Below are positions 33,545-44,350 of a DNA stretch of 64,000 nucleotides, piece by piece. The notes under the pieces are model-generated. The model was not told where the DNA came from and made no database searches. It saw only the letters and a list, made by a program, of their open reading frames with translations. The position numbers were made by a program, and so were the translations under genes. Source of the stretch: Thauera propionica (GTDB lineage: Bacteria > Pseudomonadota > Gammaproteobacteria > Burkholderiales > Rhodocyclaceae); NCBI RefSeq assembly GCF_002245655.1, contig NZ_NOIH01000007.1, positions 310,001 through 374,000 on the forward strand, read 5' to 3'. Position 1 is the first letter of the stretch, and each line of letters starts with the position of its first letter.

Positions 33545-35884
33545 TCAGAAGACGCTGCCGAGCTGGAACTGGAACCGCTGGATCTCGTCGTCCTTTTCCT
33601 TCTTCAGCGGATAGCCGAGGCTGAACTTGAGCGGCCCGATCGGCGAACTCCAAGAGAACGCGAGGCCGGTACTGTAGCGCAGGTCGTCAAAACCGATCTT
33701 CTGTTCCTTGCCCGTGTCCGGGTCCTCGCCCCACACGTAACCCGCATCGAAGAAGGCCGAAATCCGGAACGAGCGGTCGGTGCCCGCTCCGGGCATCGGG
33801 AAATAGAACTCGGCGTTGCCGACCAGCTTGCGAGTACCGCCGGTGGAGGTGATGTCGCCGTCAGTGTCCGTGAACTTCGGGCCCAGCGTGCCTTGATCGA
33901 AACCACGCACCGAGCCGATGCCGCCAACGTAGTAGTTCTTGTAGAACGGCACACCCTTGCCGCCGAAGCCCTTGGCATAGCCGACGTCGGCATTGAGCAT
34001 CAGCGCGTAATCACGCCCAAACGGGAACCAGTGTTGATGCTGGTAGCCCAGTTTTCCGTAGCGCAGGTCGCCGACCGGCACCGTCACCTCACCATACAGG
34101 CGCTGGTAGGTACCCTTGCGCGGATAGATGAAGCTGTCGCGACTATCCCGTGACCAACCGACCGTCAGCAGCAGGCTACTGACCGACACATCGCCCACAC
34201 CAGTGCCACTGCAACCACCGTTGTCGTTGCAGAAGTCCTGATAGAGCCGTGGGCTTTCATCGAAGGTCGTGATCTTGGTCTGATCCGCCGTCAAACCAAA
34301 ATTGATCTGGTCATCCTCGGCGATCGGCCAACCCAGCCGCAGCCCTGCACCGGTCGACACGGTCTTGTACGGAGACAGGCTGTTGTAATCGGTCGAGTCG
34401 TAGGTCCGGTGATACAGGTCCCAGCCCAGGCTTACGCCATCCACCGTGTAGTACGGATTGGTGAAGGACAGCGAAACGGTGCGATTGGACTTGCTCGTGT
34501 TCAACGCCAACGTGAGAGCGTTACCACTGCCGAACAGGTTCTGCTGTGCGATCGACGCTGACAGCACGATGCTCTCCGAGCTGGAGAAGCCCGCACCCAG
34601 CATCAGATTGCCGGTGGGGCGCTCCTTGACCGTGAAGTTGACATCGACCTGGTCGGTCGTACCCGGCACGGCCGGTGTCTCGACGTTCACCTCGTCGAAG
34701 AAGCCGAGGCGGTCGATACGGGTGCGCGAACGGTTGATCGCCGCTGCGTCGTACCACCCCCCTTCCATCTGGCGCATCTCGCGGCGAACGACCTCGTCGC
34801 GCGACTTGGTGTTGCCGCCGATGTTGATCCGGCGCACATACACGCGACGACCCGGATCGACGAACACCGTGAAAGCGACCTGGCGCTTTTCCTTGTCCAC
34901 CTCCGGAGCAGCGTTGACGTTGGCGAAGGCATAGCCCTCATTGCCCAGGCGGTCGGTGATCGCCTTCGTGGTCTCGGTCAGCCGCTCGCGCGAAAAGGTG
35001 TCGCCCGGGCGCAGCTGGGACATCGCCAGGTACTCCGATTCGGGCAGCACCAGATCGCCGGTAAAGCGCATACCGCTGACGGTGTACTTCTCGCCCTCGG
35101 TGATGTTCACGGTGATGTAGATGTCCTGCTTGTCGGGCGTGATCGATACCTGGGTCGAATCGATGTTGAAGTCGAGATAACCCTGGTTCAGGTAGAAGGA
35201 ACGCAGCGTCTCAAGGTCGGCCGACAGCTTCTGGCGCGAGTACTGGTCGTTCTTGGTGTACCAGGTCAGCCAGCCGGGCGTCGTCAGCTGCATTTGCTCG
35301 AGCAGATCGTCCTCGTCGTATGCCTTCGCCCCGACGATGGCGATCTGCCTGATCTTGGCGACGTCGCCTTCCTCGACATTGAAATTGATGCCAACCCGGT
35401 TGCGCTCCAGCGGAGTGACCGTGGTCTTGATCTGGGCCGAGTACTTGCCGCGCGACAGGTACTGCCGCTTCAGTTCCTGCTCGGCGCGCTCGAGCAACGA
35501 ACGGTCGAAGATGCGGGATTCGGCGAGACCGACCTCGCGCAGGCCCGCCTTGAGCGCATCCTTGTCGAACTCCTTCACGCCGACAAAGTCGATCTGCGCA
35601 ATCGCCGGACGCTCGTCCACCACGACAACGATCACATCACCTTCGGTCTCGATGCGTACGTCGCTGAAGAAACCTGTCGCGAAGAGCGCACGGATTGCTT
35701 CTGCCGCCTGCCCCTCATCGAAGCGCTCACCGACCCGCACCGGCAGGTAGTTGAACACGGTTCCCGCTTCGGTCCGCTGGATGCCTTCAACCCGGATGTC
35801 CTTGACTACGAAAGGTTCGAACGCGAACGCCGGCACAGCGGCAAAAAGGGCCATGATGAGCCCGGGCAGGAGCTTGCGATTCAT
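33545..35884 (-). CDS. bamA: Outer membrane protein assembly factor BamA
   Basis: This 779-residue Omp85 protein inserts beta-barrel proteins. A signal peptide (MNRKLLPGLIMALFAAVPAF) is followed by five POTRA domains, starting FVVKDIRVEGIQRTEAGTVF, up to about residue 420. The C-terminal barrel contains the VRGF motif (GIGSVRGFDQGTLGP) and ends in aromatic Phe. ATG 35884 is fixed by the signal peptide. It follows rseP by eight bases. Confidence 0.97.
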   Translation of the reverse strand: MNRKLLPGLIMALFAAVPAFAFEPFVVKDIRVEGIQRTEAGTVFNYLPVRVGERFDEGQAAEAIRALFATGFFSDVRIETEGDVIVVVVDERPAIAQIDFVGVKEFDKDALKAGLREVGLAESRIFDRSLLERAEQELKRQYLSRGKYSAQIKTTVTPLERNRVGINFNVEEGDVAKIRQIAIVGAKAYDEDDLLEQMQLTTPGWLTWYTKNDQYSRQKLSADLETLRSFYLNQGYLDFNIDSTQVSITPDKQDIYITVNITEGEKYTVSGMRFTGDLVLPESEYLAMSQLRPGDTFSRERLTETTKAITDRLGNEGYAFANVNAAPEVDKEKRQVAFTVFVDPGRRVYVRRINIGGNTKSRDEVVRREMRQMEGGWYDAAAINRSRTRIDRLGFFDEVNVETPAVPGTTDQVDVNFTVKERPTGNLMLGAGFSSSESIVLSASIAQQNLFGSGNALTLALNTSKSNRTVSLSFTNPYYTVDGVSLGWDLYHRTYDSTDYNSLSPYKTVSTGAGLRLGWPIAEDDQINFGLTADQTKITTFDESPRLYQDFCNDNGGCSGTGVGDVSVSSLLLTVGWSRDSRDSFIYPRKGTYQRLYGEVTVPVGDLRYGKLGYQHQHWFPFGRDYALMLNADVGYAKGFGGKGVPFYKNYYVGGIGSVRGFDQGTLGPKFTDTDGDITSTGGTRKLVGNAEFYFPMPGAGTDRSFRISAFFDAGYVWGEDPDTGKEQKIGFDDLRYSTGLAFSWSSPIGPLKFSLGYPLKKEKDDEIQRFQFQLGSVF

Positions 35885-35892
35885 GCAGGAAT

Positions 35893-37257
35893 TCAGCCGG
35901 AAATGAGACGATTGATGTCGTTGTAGAAAGCAAATGCCATCAGCATGGCAAGCAGGACGAGACCGATCTGCTGACCGATCTCCATGACGCGTTCCGGAAT
36001 CGGACCGCCCTTGATGATTTCGACCGTATAGTACAACAAGTGCCCGCCATCGAGCACCGGGATGGGGAGCAGGTTCAAGACCCCCAGACTGATGCTGATC
36101 AGCGCCACGAACTTGAGGTAATGGCTCAGTCCGAGCTGCGCCGTCTGGCCCGCGTAATCGGCAATCGTGACCGGTCCGGAGAGGTTCTTCCACGACACTT
36201 CACCGGTGAACATCCGACCAATCATCTTCAGGCTCAGTACACTCGTTTCCCAAGTCTGCCGCACAGCCTTCGTCAGGCCTTCGATCGGCCCATAGCGTAC
36301 CTGGGAGAACATCGACAACCCACCTTCAACGGGCTCCGCGACCCCCACCCCGATGCGGCCGATCTGCGCACCGTTCTCGGTACCGGATTCGGGCGTGACG
36401 CTCAGAGCAAGTCGTTCTCCGGCGCGCAGCACATCAAAACTCAGAGGCCTGCCTGGCGCGGCGCGCACACGCTCGACCAGTTCCGTCCACCCGGCAATGG
36501 CCGCACCCTCAATCGCAATGACCTCGTCACCCTCTCGCAACCCGGCCCGCTCAGCCGAACCGCCTTCCGATATCCGCCCGACGACGGCCGGGATGATGGG
36601 CCGCCAGGGTTTGAGGCCCAAGCGCACGATCAGATCCTGACTACCATCCTCAATCGGCACGCCGGCAAGGTTCAGGCGCCGATAAGTCTCCACCTCGTCG
36701 AGCGTGCGCACCTGGAGCACGACTTCACGCTGCTCCAGTGCGTGCTGGAGCAGCACCCAGCGCAGGTCCTGCCACGATCGCACCGGCTCGTCGTCGACCG
36801 CGAGAACCAGATCACCGTCACGCACACCCGCCGCCACGGCGATCGCCGGCGTTTCCGACAGCGCCAGACGCGGGCGGAGCTCATCGGTGCCTGCCACGAA
36901 CAGTCCCCAGTACAGCGCAATCGCGAGGATGAAGTTTGCGATCGGACCCGCCGCGACGATCGCAAAGCGTCGGTACACGCTCTGCCGGTTGAAGGCCCGA
37001 TGCAGCTCCGCTGGCTCAACAGGCCCCTCGCGCTCGTCGAGCATCTTGACGTAGCCCCCGAGCGGAAACGCGGCCAGCGCCCACTCAGTCCGGTCCCGCC
37101 CGGCCCGACGCAGAAGAAGCGGCTTGCCAAAGCCAATCGAGAAGCGCAGTACCTTGACGCCACACCAGCGCGCCACGAGATAGTGGCCGAGCTCGTGCAC
37201 GAGGATCAGCAAGCCCAGCGCAAGGGCGAAGGGAACCAGATAGTTGAGAAGATTCAT
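35893..37257 (-). CDS. rseP: Site-2 zinc metalloprotease RseP
   Basis: This 454-residue inner-membrane protease cleaves anti-sigma factors in the envelope stress response. The N-terminal helix carries LVHELGHYLVARW (HExxH). Two PDZ domains lie about 105-310. The third catalytic Asp is in NLLPIPVLDGGHLLYY and a last helix ends the protein. The ATG is three bases from the dxr stop. Its position directly before bamA is the standard proteobacterial order. Confidence 0.96.
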   Translation of the reverse strand: MNLLNYLVPFALALGLLILVHELGHYLVARWCGVKVLRFSIGFGKPLLLRRAGRDRTEWALAAFPLGGYVKMLDEREGPVEPAELHRAFNRQSVYRRFAIVAAGPIANFILAIALYWGLFVAGTDELRPRLALSETPAIAVAAGVRDGDLVLAVDDEPVRSWQDLRWVLLQHALEQREVVLQVRTLDEVETYRRLNLAGVPIEDGSQDLIVRLGLKPWRPIIPAVVGRISEGGSAERAGLREGDEVIAIEGAAIAGWTELVERVRAAPGRPLSFDVLRAGERLALSVTPESGTENGAQIGRIGVGVAEPVEGGLSMFSQVRYGPIEGLTKAVRQTWETSVLSLKMIGRMFTGEVSWKNLSGPVTIADYAGQTAQLGLSHYLKFVALISISLGVLNLLPIPVLDGGHLLYYTVEIIKGGPIPERVMEIGQQIGLVLLAMLMAFAFYNDINRLISG

Positions 37258-37259
37258 CG

Positions 37260-38456
37260 TCAGCGGGAAAGAGTCCGGATCTGGGCGGATGCCCAGTCAC
37301 GCGCCTGCGCATCGACAGCGAGCACAGCGTCCAACGAATCGACCGCGAAGCCCGCACTGCGTTCCAGGCAGGGCTCGATGACGCGCGCGATATCAAGATA
37401 ACCGATGCACCCGTTGAGGAAGGCGGCCACCGCCTCCTCGTTCGCGGCGTTGAGCACGGCGGGCGCCGCCCCACCCGCCCGCAGCGCGGCGAACGCAAGC
37501 CCGAGACAGGGGAAACGCTGGAAGTCGGGTCGCTCGAAATCGAGCCGCGCGATCTCGAACAGATCGAGCGACCGCACCCCCGCCTCGATACGCTCGGGCC
37601 ATGCCATCGCGTGCGCGATCGGCGTCCGCATGTCGGGATTGCCGAGCTGTGCGAGAACCGAGCCATCGACGTACTCGACCATCGAATGGATGACGCTCTG
37701 GCGGTGGACGACGACCTCGATCATGTCGGCCGGCACACCAAACAGCCAGTGCGCCTCGATGACTTCGAGCCCCTTGTTCATCATCGTTGCCGAATCGACG
37801 GAGATCTTGCGCCCCATGACCCAGTTCGGATGCGCACAGGCCTGATCCGGCGTCACTGCCGCGAGGTCGGCAATCGGCGCCTCGCGGAACGGTCCGCCCG
37901 ACGCGGTGAGCAGGACGCGGCGCACGCCCGCCCTCGCCGGCTCTCGCGCATAGTCGGCCGGCAGCGCCTGGAAGACCGCGTTGTGCTCGCTGTCGATCGG
38001 CAGCAGCACCGCGCCACTGGCCGCCACCGCATCCATGAAGAGCTGCCCGGAGAGCACCAGGGCTTCCTTGTTGGCGAGCAGCACCTTCTTTCCGGCACGT
38101 GCAGCCGCGAGGCTCGGCCGCAAGCCGGCAGCCCCGACGATCGCAGCCATCACCATGTCGACGTCGGATGCAGAAGCAACCTGCTCCAGCGCCTCGGGGC
38201 CAGACAAGACCTCAGTGCGACTGCCCGCGGCCGCGAGCGCAGCACGGAGACGCTGCGCGGCCTCCTCCTCGCCCATCACGGCATAGCGCGGTGAAAACCG
38301 GAGAACCTGCTCCAGCAGCTTGTCATCCTGGCGGTGCGCCGTCAGGGCGAAGACCTCGAAGCGGTCCGGATGCCGGGCTACGACATCCAGGGTGCTCTGG
38401 CCGATGGAGCCGGTCGCCCCAAGAACGGTGATGCGCTGCGTGACGGGTTGTCGCAT
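37260..38456 (-). CDS. dxr: 1-deoxy-D-xylulose 5-phosphate reductoisomerase
   Basis: This 398-residue enzyme catalyses the first committed step of the MEP isoprenoid pathway. NADPH loop is [14 protein letters not shown], followed by [12 protein letters not shown] and [13 protein letters not shown] with the metal-binding Asp/Glu, and FFREAPI-like and [23 protein letters not shown] 38456 is preferred over a start 24 codons earlier, which lacks conserved sequence. It links the isoprenoid supply to uppS upstream and hpn genes elsewhere in the window. Confidence 0.97.
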   Translation of the reverse strand: MRQPVTQRITVLGATGSIGQSTLDVVARHPDRFEVFALTAHRQDDKLLEQVLRFSPRYAVMGEEEAAQRLRAALAAAGSRTEVLSGPEALEQVASASDVDMVMAAIVGAAGLRPSLAAARAGKKVLLANKEALVLSGQLFMDAVAASGAVLLPIDSEHNAVFQALPADYAREPARAGVRRVLLTASGGPFREAPIADLAAVTPDQACAHPNWVMGRKISVDSATMMNKGLEVIEAHWLFGVPADMIEVVVHRQSVIHSMVEYVDGSVLAQLGNPDMRTPIAHAMAWPERIEAGVRSLDLFEIARLDFERPDFQRFPCLGLAFAALRAGGAAPAVLNAANEEAVAAFLNGCIGYLDIARVIEPCLERSAGFAVDSLDAVLAVDAQARDWASAQIRTLSR

Positions 38457-38496
38457 TTGATGGGCAGGAACGGAAAACGAAGGGCGTTCCGCCGAC

Positions 38497-39318
38497 TCAG
38501 CGCGCCAGCAGAACGGCAAACAGGGCAACGAGCGGCAGAGTGGAGGTCAGGCTGTCGATGCGGTCGAGGATGCCGCCGTGCCCGGGCAGGATCGTGCCAC
38601 TATCCTTCAGGCCCGCCTGGCGCTTCAGAAGCGACTCGAACAGGTCGCCGATGATGCTGATAGCGGTCCATAGCACGAGCCCTGCGGCCACCACCATCGC
38701 GCCACCCGGGTTGCTCGCCCCCAGCCAGGTCAGCACGCCGAAGCCGAACAGCAGCACCGCAGCCGCGGCACCGACCGCTCCCTCCCAGGTTTTTCCCGGA
38801 CTGATCGACGGCGCCAGCTTGTGGCGGCCGAAGGCGCGCCCAGAGAAGTACGCCGCAATGTCGGCCACCCACACGACGGCCATGACCGCCAGCATGATCC
38901 ACGGGCCAAGCGCACGCAGATGCACCAGTGCGAGCGCAGTCGGCACCAACACGACGAAGCCGACCAGGGACGCCAGCATCGGGTTCGACAGGGTCCATTT
39001 CCGCGACAGCCAGGCCGGAACGACGAACACCCAGAACAGCGCACTGATCCCATAGAGCGGCACGAGGACCCCCGCGCCCGCAGTCACGCCACTCACGAGG
39101 CCACTGAGCACCCCGAGGATCAGACAGGCGATGCCGAACGAGATGGCGGTGGACATCCGCAACGGGCGCTCGAAGCCGGCAAGGCCGCCCCACTCCCACG
39201 CCGCGGCGCCACAGACGAGCGCGCACAGCACCAGCCATCCCGACGCAGGCAGCAGGAAAACCGCGCCGAGCAGACCAACCAGCAGCACGATCGCAGTCAG
39301 AACACGTGCTTTAAGCAT
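38497..39318 (-). CDS. cdsA: Phosphatidate cytidylyltransferase
   Basis: This 273-residue multi-pass inner-membrane enzyme makes CDP-diacylglycerol. The family signature near the C-terminus runs [20 protein letters not shown] and then [25 protein letters not shown] is also conserved. About eight hydrophobic segments are visible. ATG 39318 overlaps the uppS stop by eight bases. A longer frame would lie within uppS. Confidence 0.96.
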   Translation of the reverse strand: MLKARVLTAIVLLVGLLGAVFLLPASGWLVLCALVCGAAAWEWGGLAGFERPLRMSTAISFGIACLILGVLSGLVSGVTAGAGVLVPLYGISALFWVFVVPAWLSRKWTLSNPMLASLVGFVVLVPTALALVHLRALGPWIMLAVMAVVWVADIAAYFSGRAFGRHKLAPSISPGKTWEGAVGAAAAVLLFGFGVLTWLGASNPGGAMVVAAGLVLWTAISIIGDLFESLLKRQAGLKDSGTILPGHGGILDRIDSLTSTLPLVALFAVLLAR

Positions 39319-40090
39319 GATGCCCCGCTGCGCCCTGTTCGACGAGTTGCTCGCTCGTGCGACCGAAGCGGCGTTCGCGGCCACCATACGAAGCAATGGC
39401 CTCGTCGAGTGCCGCCGCGTCAAAATCCGGCCAGAGGGTGTCGGTGAAGTAAAGCTCGGTGTAGGCCAGCTGCCACAGCAGGAAGTTGCTGATGCGCTTT
39501 TCGCCACCCGTACGGATGAAAAGATCGGGCTCGGGTGCGAAGTTCATCGACAGCGCACCGGCAATCTCATCTTCGCTGAAACCCTCACGCCGATCGGGAT
39601 GCGCGCGCATCAGGGCGCCAACGGCATTCGCGACATCCCATCGACCGCCGTAGTTGGCCGCGATGCTCAGGTGCAGACGGTCGTTCGTGGCCGTCTTCTC
39701 TTCCGACTCGCGGATCGTGCGAACGAGCTCCGGATCGAAGCGCGACAGATCACCGACGACGCGCAGTCGAATCCCGTTCTCGTCCAGTCGGGCAACTTCC
39801 TTTCGCAGCGACTTCATGAAGAGCTGCATCAGGAAGGAGACCTCGTCGGCCGGCCTGCGCCAGTTCTCCGAGCTGAAGGCGAACAGCGTCAGATACTCGA
39901 TGCCGCGCTCCATGCACGCCCGGACGACCGCGCGCACCGAGTCCAGGCCGCGGGAGTGGCCGGCAACGCGCGGCATCAGACGCTTTCGCGCCCAACGACC
40001 GTTGCCGTCCATGATGATCGCCACGTGACGCGGAACCGCACTCACTGCCGGGATATCCCGTGTGGAGCTTGTGAATCGCTTGTGCATCAT
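39311..40090 (-). CDS. uppS: Undecaprenyl diphosphate synthase
   Basis: This 259-residue cis-prenyltransferase makes the lipid carrier for peptidoglycan and polysaccharides. The conserved start [13 protein letters not shown] carries the catalytic Asp. [10 protein letters not shown] and the C-terminal [19 protein letters not shown] complete the family set. Two ATGs are possible (40090, 40087); AGGAGG lies seven bases before the first. Confidence 0.97.
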   Translation of the reverse strand: MMHKRFTSSTRDIPAVSAVPRHVAIIMDGNGRWARKRLMPRVAGHSRGLDSVRAVVRACMERGIEYLTLFAFSSENWRRPADEVSFLMQLFMKSLRKEVARLDENGIRLRVVGDLSRFDPELVRTIRESEEKTATNDRLHLSIAANYGGRWDVANAVGALMRAHPDRREGFSEDEIAGALSMNFAPEPDLFIRTGGEKRISNFLLWQLAYTELYFTDTLWPDFDAAALDEAIASYGGRERRFGRTSEQLVEQGAAGHHA

Positions 40091-40136
40091 GACCCGCCTC
40101 CTGTTCTGCCCATAAGGGAACAGCCGATCCGGCGGA

Positions 40137-40694
40137 TCAGATCTGCATCAGTTCCTGTTCTTTCAGCGCGAGCAGCTTGTCGATCTCGGCGACGTACTTG
40201 TCGGTCAGCTTCTGGACATCCTCCTCGGCACGACGCTCGTCGTCCTCGGAAATTTCCTTGTCCTTGACCGCATCCTTGAGATGCTGGTTGGCATCGCGAC
40301 GCAGGTTGCGGATGGCGATCTTCGCCGTCTCGCCTTCCTGGCGCACGACCTTGGTCAGGTCGCGGCGACGCTCTTCGGTCAGTGCCGGCATCGGCACGCG
40401 CAACAGCTCACCCATGTTCGAAGGGTTCAGGCCCAGGTCGCTGTCGCGGATGGCCTTCTCGACCTTCGGCAGCATCGGCTTTTCCCAGGTCTGGACACCG
40501 ATTGTGCGGGCGTCGATCAGCGTGATGTTGGCAACCTGGTTCACGGGAACCATCGAGCCGTAGTACTCCACCATCACGTGGTCGAGCAGGCCGGTGTGGG
40601 CACGGCCGGTCCGGATCTTGGCGAGATCGGTCTTGAGTGCCTCGACCGACTTCTGCATCTTCTGCTCGGTGTTCTTCTTAAGTTCGGAAATCAT
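40137..40694 (-). CDS. frr: Ribosome recycling factor
   Basis: This 185-residue factor, the same length as in E. coli, splits post-termination ribosomes with EF-G. Conserved parts are the start helix ([19 protein letters not shown]), [15 protein letters not shown], and [23 protein letters not shown] 40694 is chosen; the preceding TTG would only add one Met. It lies 19 bp after pyrH. Confidence 0.98.
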   Translation of the reverse strand: MISELKKNTEQKMQKSVEALKTDLAKIRTGRAHTGLLDHVMVEYYGSMVPVNQVANITLIDARTIGVQTWEKPMLPKVEKAIRDSDLGLNPSNMGELLRVPMPALTEERRRDLTKVVRQEGETAKIAIRNLRRDANQHLKDAVKDKEISEDDERRAEEDVQKLTDKYVAEIDKLLALKEQELMQI

Positions 40695-40713
40695 CAACGC
40701 ACTCTCCAGAGCA

Positions 40714-41427
40714 TCAGGAATGGACCAGCGTGCCCTCGTCCTCGCCCATCACAACGCGCTTGAGCGCGCCGGGCTTGAAGATGGAGAACACGTTGATCGG
40801 CAGTTTCTGGTCACGGCACAGCGCGAACGCGGTCGCATCGAGGACTGCCAGGTTGCGACCGATCGCCTCATCGAAGCTGATGCGATGGTAGCGCTGCGCG
40901 TTCGGGTCTTTCTTCGGGTCGGCAGTATAGACACCATCGACCTTGGTTGCCTTGAGCACGATCTGCGCACCGATCTCGGAGCCGCGCAGCGCGGCCGCAG
41001 TGTCGGTGGTGAAGAAGGGGTTGCCCGTGCCGGCGGCGAAGATCACCACGCGGCCTTCTTCGAGATGACGGATCGCACGACCGCGGATGTAAGGCTCGAC
41101 CACCTGATCGATACGCAGCGCCGACTGCACGCGCGCCTCGACCTCCATGCGCCGCATCGCATCGGCGAGCGCCATGGCGTTCATCACCGTGGCCAGCATG
41201 CCCATGTAGTCAGCAGTGGCGCGATCCATGCCGGAAGCCGCGCCCTTCATGCCACGGAAGATGTTGCCGCCGCCGATAACCACCCCCACCTGGACGCCGA
41301 GACGTACGATCTCGGCGATCTCGGTGACGATGCGAGTGACGACCTCCTCGTTGATGCCATAGGTGTCGTCGCCCATCAGGGCCTCGCCCGAGAGCTTCAG
41401 CAGGATGCGCTTGTAGGCGGCGGACAT
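40714..41427 (-). CDS. pyrH: Uridylate kinase
   Basis: This 237-residue UMP kinase of the amino-acid-kinase fold has [44 protein letters not shown] and [16 protein letters not shown]. The ATG at 41427 is ten bases after the tsf stop. An upstream in-frame extension of 42 residues lies within tsf and is rejected. Confidence 0.98.
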   Translation of the reverse strand: MSAAYKRILLKLSGEALMGDDTYGINEEVVTRIVTEIAEIVRLGVQVGVVIGGGNIFRGMKGAASGMDRATADYMGMLATVMNAMALADAMRRMEVEARVQSALRIDQVVEPYIRGRAIRHLEEGRVVIFAAGTGNPFFTTDTAAALRGSEIGAQIVLKATKVDGVYTADPKKDPNAQRYHRISFDEAIGRNLAVLDATAFALCRDQKLPINVFSIFKPGALKRVVMGEDEGTLVHS

Positions 41428-41437
41428 GTGCAACTCC

Positions 41438-42337
41438 TTACTTCTTGGCTGCTGCAGCAGCGGCCTGCTCGGCCACTTCGGCCGCGAAGTCGGTGACCTT
41501 CTTCTCGATGCCTTCGCCAACGATGTACAGCGAGAAACCGGCAACCGAAGCACCCTTGGCCTTCAGCAGTTGCTCGATGGTCTGCTTGCCATCTTCAGCC
41601 TTGACGAAGACCTGCGCCAGGAGCGTGACTTCCTTCAGGAATTTCTGCACGGTGCCGTCGGCGATCTTCTCAAGCATGGCTTCCGGCTTGTTGTCGGCGC
41701 GGGCCTTCTCGATGGCGATGCGACGTTCGGAATCGATCAGGTCCTGCGACACACCCGAGGCGTCCAGCGCCTTCGGCTTGGACGCGGCAATGTGCATCGC
41801 GATGTCCTTGCCCAGCTGCTCGTCGCCACCCACGAGGTCCAGCAGCACGCCGATCTTGGCACCACCGTGGACGTACGAGAACAGCTGACCCTTGGCTTCG
41901 ACGCGGGTGAAGCGGCGGATCGACATGTTCTCGCCGATCTTGCCGACCAGTGCGGTGCGCGTCGATTCGACCGTACCCTCGCCCATCGGCAGCGCCGACA
42001 GCGCGGCGACGTCGGCCGGGTTCTTGCCAGCAACCAGTTCGGCGCAGCCGTTCACCAGCGCCAGGAAGTCGTCGTTCTTGGCAACGAAATCGGTTTCGCA
42101 GTTCACTTCGATGATCGAACCGAGCTTGCCGTCGGCCGAGATGCTGATGCCGACCACGCCTTCGGCGGCAACGCGGGTGGCCGCCTTGGAGGCCTTGTTG
42201 CCCAGCTTGACGCGCAGGATCTCTTCAGCCTTGGCCATGTCGCCAGCCGCTTCGGCCAGCGCCTTCTTGCATTCCATCATCGGCGCGTCGGTCTTCTCGC
42301 GCAGTTCCTTGACCATGCTTGCGGTGATTTCCGCCAT
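41438..42337 (-). CDS. tsf: Elongation factor Ts
   Basis: This 299-residue guanine nucleotide exchange factor for EF-Tu has the N-terminal UBA-like start [19 protein letters not shown] and the conserved core [17 protein letters not shown]. It ends in an Ala/Lys-rich tail. Start ATG 42337 has GAGGAG-like sequence upstream. A terminator-like hairpin separates it from rpsB, so expression may be partly attenuated. Confidence 0.98.
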   Translation of the reverse strand: MAEITASMVKELREKTDAPMMECKKALAEAAGDMAKAEEILRVKLGNKASKAATRVAAEGVVGISISADGKLGSIIEVNCETDFVAKNDDFLALVNGCAELVAGKNPADVAALSALPMGEGTVESTRTALVGKIGENMSIRRFTRVEAKGQLFSYVHGGAKIGVLLDLVGGDEQLGKDIAMHIAASKPKALDASGVSQDLIDSERRIAIEKARADNKPEAMLEKIADGTVQKFLKEVTLLAQVFVKAEDGKQTIEQLLKAKGASVAGFSLYIVGEGIEKKVTDFAAEVAEQAAAAAAKK

Positions 42338-42406
42338 GCTAACTCCTCGGATTTCGCTATTGCCCGCGCCGGGTGATTACCCAGCGCGGCAGGTGTTCAA
42401 GATTAC

Positions 42407-42429
42407 AAAAAGGGGCCCCTCGAGGCCCC
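42407..42429 (-). terminator. Intrinsic terminator/attenuator between rpsB and tsf
   Basis: On the minus strand GGGGCC (42429-42424), loop TCGAGG, then GGCCCC (42417-42412) is followed by five T residues. The GC-rich stem with a T-run is a standard intrinsic terminator placed 14 bases after rpsB. As tsf follows without a clear new promoter, partial read-through is likely. Confidence 0.75.
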
Positions 42430-42442
42430 GGCAAGCTGCAGG

Positions 42443-43198
42443 TCAGGCCTGCTCTTGCGTACCTTCTTCATCGACCTCGACGAACTCGTCGCCGCCGGCA
42501 TCGACGATTTCCTGCAGCACCTGGCTGCGACCCTGCAGCACGGCATCGGCCACGCCGCGGGCGTAGAGGCGGATGGCGCGCGAGGAGTCGTCGTTACCCG
42601 GGATCACGTAATCCACACCCTCGGGCGAGTGGTTGGTGTCAACCACGGCAACGACCGGGATACCGAGCTTCTGAGCTTCGGTGATGGCGATCTTGTGGTA
42701 GCCGACATCGATGACGAACAGCGCGTCGGGCAGGCCACCCATTTCCTTGATGCCGCCGATCGACTTCTGCAGCTTTTCCATCTCGCGACGCACGGTCAGC
42801 GCTTCGCGCTTCGACAGGCGCTCGATCGAACCATCCTCGACCATGGCCTCGACTTCCTTCAGGCGCTTGATCGACTGCTTGACCGTCTTGAAGTTGGTCA
42901 GCATGCCGCCGAGCCAGCGCTCATCGACGAAGGGCATGCCGGCACGACCCGCTTCCTCGGCGATGATCTCGCGAGCCTGGCGCTTGGTGCTGACGAACAG
43001 GATGTTGCCGCGGTTGGCGGCGAGCTTGCGTACGAAGTCCATGGCTTCGTTGTACTTCACCATCGTCTTCTCGAGGTTGACGATGTGGATCTTGTTGCGC
43101 TGGCCGAAGATGTACGGGGCCATGCGCGGGTTCCAGAAGCGGGTCTGGTGGCCGAAATGGACGCCCGCTTCGAGCATCTGACGCATCGTGACTGACAT
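42443..43198 (-). CDS. rpsB: 30S ribosomal protein S2
   Basis: This 251-residue S2 has [20 protein letters not shown] at the start, [16 protein letters not shown] and [20 protein letters not shown]. The acidic C-terminus ([13 protein letters not shown]) is common in betaproteobacteria. ATG 43198 has GGAG eight bases upstream. The leader is long (about 170 nt from the predicted promoter), which leaves space for the S2 autoregulation known in other bacteria. Confidence 0.98.
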   Translation of the reverse strand: MSVTMRQMLEAGVHFGHQTRFWNPRMAPYIFGQRNKIHIVNLEKTMVKYNEAMDFVRKLAANRGNILFVSTKRQAREIIAEEAGRAGMPFVDERWLGGMLTNFKTVKQSIKRLKEVEAMVEDGSIERLSKREALTVRREMEKLQKSIGGIKEMGGLPDALFVIDVGYHKIAITEAQKLGIPVVAVVDTNHSPEGVDYVIPGNDDSSRAIRLYARGVADAVLQGRSQVLQEIVDAGGDEFVEVDEEGTQEQA

Positions 43199-43492
43199 GT
43201 GTGTTACTCCAAACTGATCAAAGGGTTTTACCTCCGCCCCGCGGGATACCCGACGTTCGGCCATGGCCCGAACACCCGACACCTCGCCGCACCGAAAGCC
43301 ATTCAGATCGACCTTCGCTGCGGACCCCATTGCCGCAGGACGTGTGGATTTTGCCTGCCTCAGCAGACAAGCCCGCGATGTTAGCACGCCCCTCAGGGCT
43401 CGCTCAAGCCGCATCCGGTGACGCGTTTGCCGGCAAGTGCCTGCATGCGATACCTTTGTGTCCTTTACAGCCCCAGCAAGACAGAAATCACA
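43199..43492. other. 294 bp divergent region between rpsB and map
   Basis: It holds the rpsB leader and promoter (minus) and the map promoter (plus). A possible -35 for map is TTGCCG (43427-43432), with a weak -10 near 43451-43456. No coding region is supported. Confidence 0.5.
43378..43407 (-). promoter_or_regulatory. Candidate sigma-70 promoter of rpsB
   Basis: On the minus strand TTGAGC (43407-43402) and TAACAT (43383-43378) are spaced 18 bp. Transcription would start near 43371, leaving a leader of about 170 nt before rpsB. Confidence 0.45.
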
Positions 43493-44314
43493 ATGAGCAT
43501 CGTCCTCAAGACCGCGGAAGAAATCGACAAGATGCGCGTGGCCTGCCGTCTCGCGGCCGAGGTCCTCGACTACATCGAGCCCTTCGTCAAACCCGGTGTG
43601 ACAACCGGCGAACTCGACCGCCTGTGCCACGACTATATGGTGAACGTGCAGGACACGATTCCGGCTCCGCTCAACTACGCGCCGCCCGGTTACTCGCCCT
43701 ACCCCAAGTCGATCTGCACCTCGATCAATCATCAGGTCTGCCACGGCGTGCCGGGCGACAAGGCGCTCAAGAAAGGCGACATTGTCAACATCGACATCAC
43801 CGTGATAAAGGACGGCTTCCACGGCGACACCAGCCGCATGTTCCTGGTGGGCGGTGAGGCCGCAGCGAGCATTGCCGCACGCCGCCTGTCGCAGATCACT
43901 TACGAATGCATGTGGCTGGGCATTGCCGCCGTGAAGCCGGGCGCGCACCTCGGCGACATCGGCGCAGTCATCCAGAAGCATGCCGAAGGCAACGGCTTCT
44001 CGGTGGTCCGCGAGTTCTGCGGCCACGGCATTGGCCGCAAATTCCACGAGGAGCCGCAGGTGCTGCACTACGGCAAGGCCGGCACCGGCCCCGAACTGAA
44101 GCCGGGCATGATCTTCACGATCGAGCCGATGATCAACGCCGGCAAAGCTGCGATCTCCGAACTCCCCGACGGCTGGACGATCGTAACCAAGGACCGCAGC
44201 CTCTCCGCGCAATGGGAACACACGGTGGTGGTGACCGAGACCGGTGTAGAAGTCCTGACGCTGTCGGAGAACTGCCCCCCACCTCCCGCACTGGTCGCCG
44301 CCCGTTTCGCCTGA
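43493..44314 (+). CDS. map: Methionine aminopeptidase type I
   Basis: This 273-residue enzyme removes the initiator Met. Metal ligands are in [20 protein letters not shown] (two Asp), [16 protein letters not shown] (His) and TIEPMIN (Glu), with a last Glu in [29 protein letters not shown] is family-typical. ATG 43493 is set by the conserved start [18 protein letters not shown]. glnD follows after 36 bp, the usual rpsB/map/glnD arrangement. Confidence 0.98.
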   Translation: MSIVLKTAEEIDKMRVACRLAAEVLDYIEPFVKPGVTTGELDRLCHDYMVNVQDTIPAPLNYAPPGYSPYPKSICTSINHQVCHGVPGDKALKKGDIVNIDITVIKDGFHGDTSRMFLVGGEAAASIAARRLSQITYECMWLGIAAVKPGAHLGDIGAVIQKHAEGNGFSVVREFCGHGIGRKFHEEPQVLHYGKAGTGPELKPGMIFTIEPMINAGKAAISELPDGWTIVTKDRSLSAQWEHTVVVTETGVEVLTLSENCPPPPALVAARFA

Positions 44315-44350
44315 TCACCCCTCGCCGCCCCGACCCGCCAGAAGGCAGCC

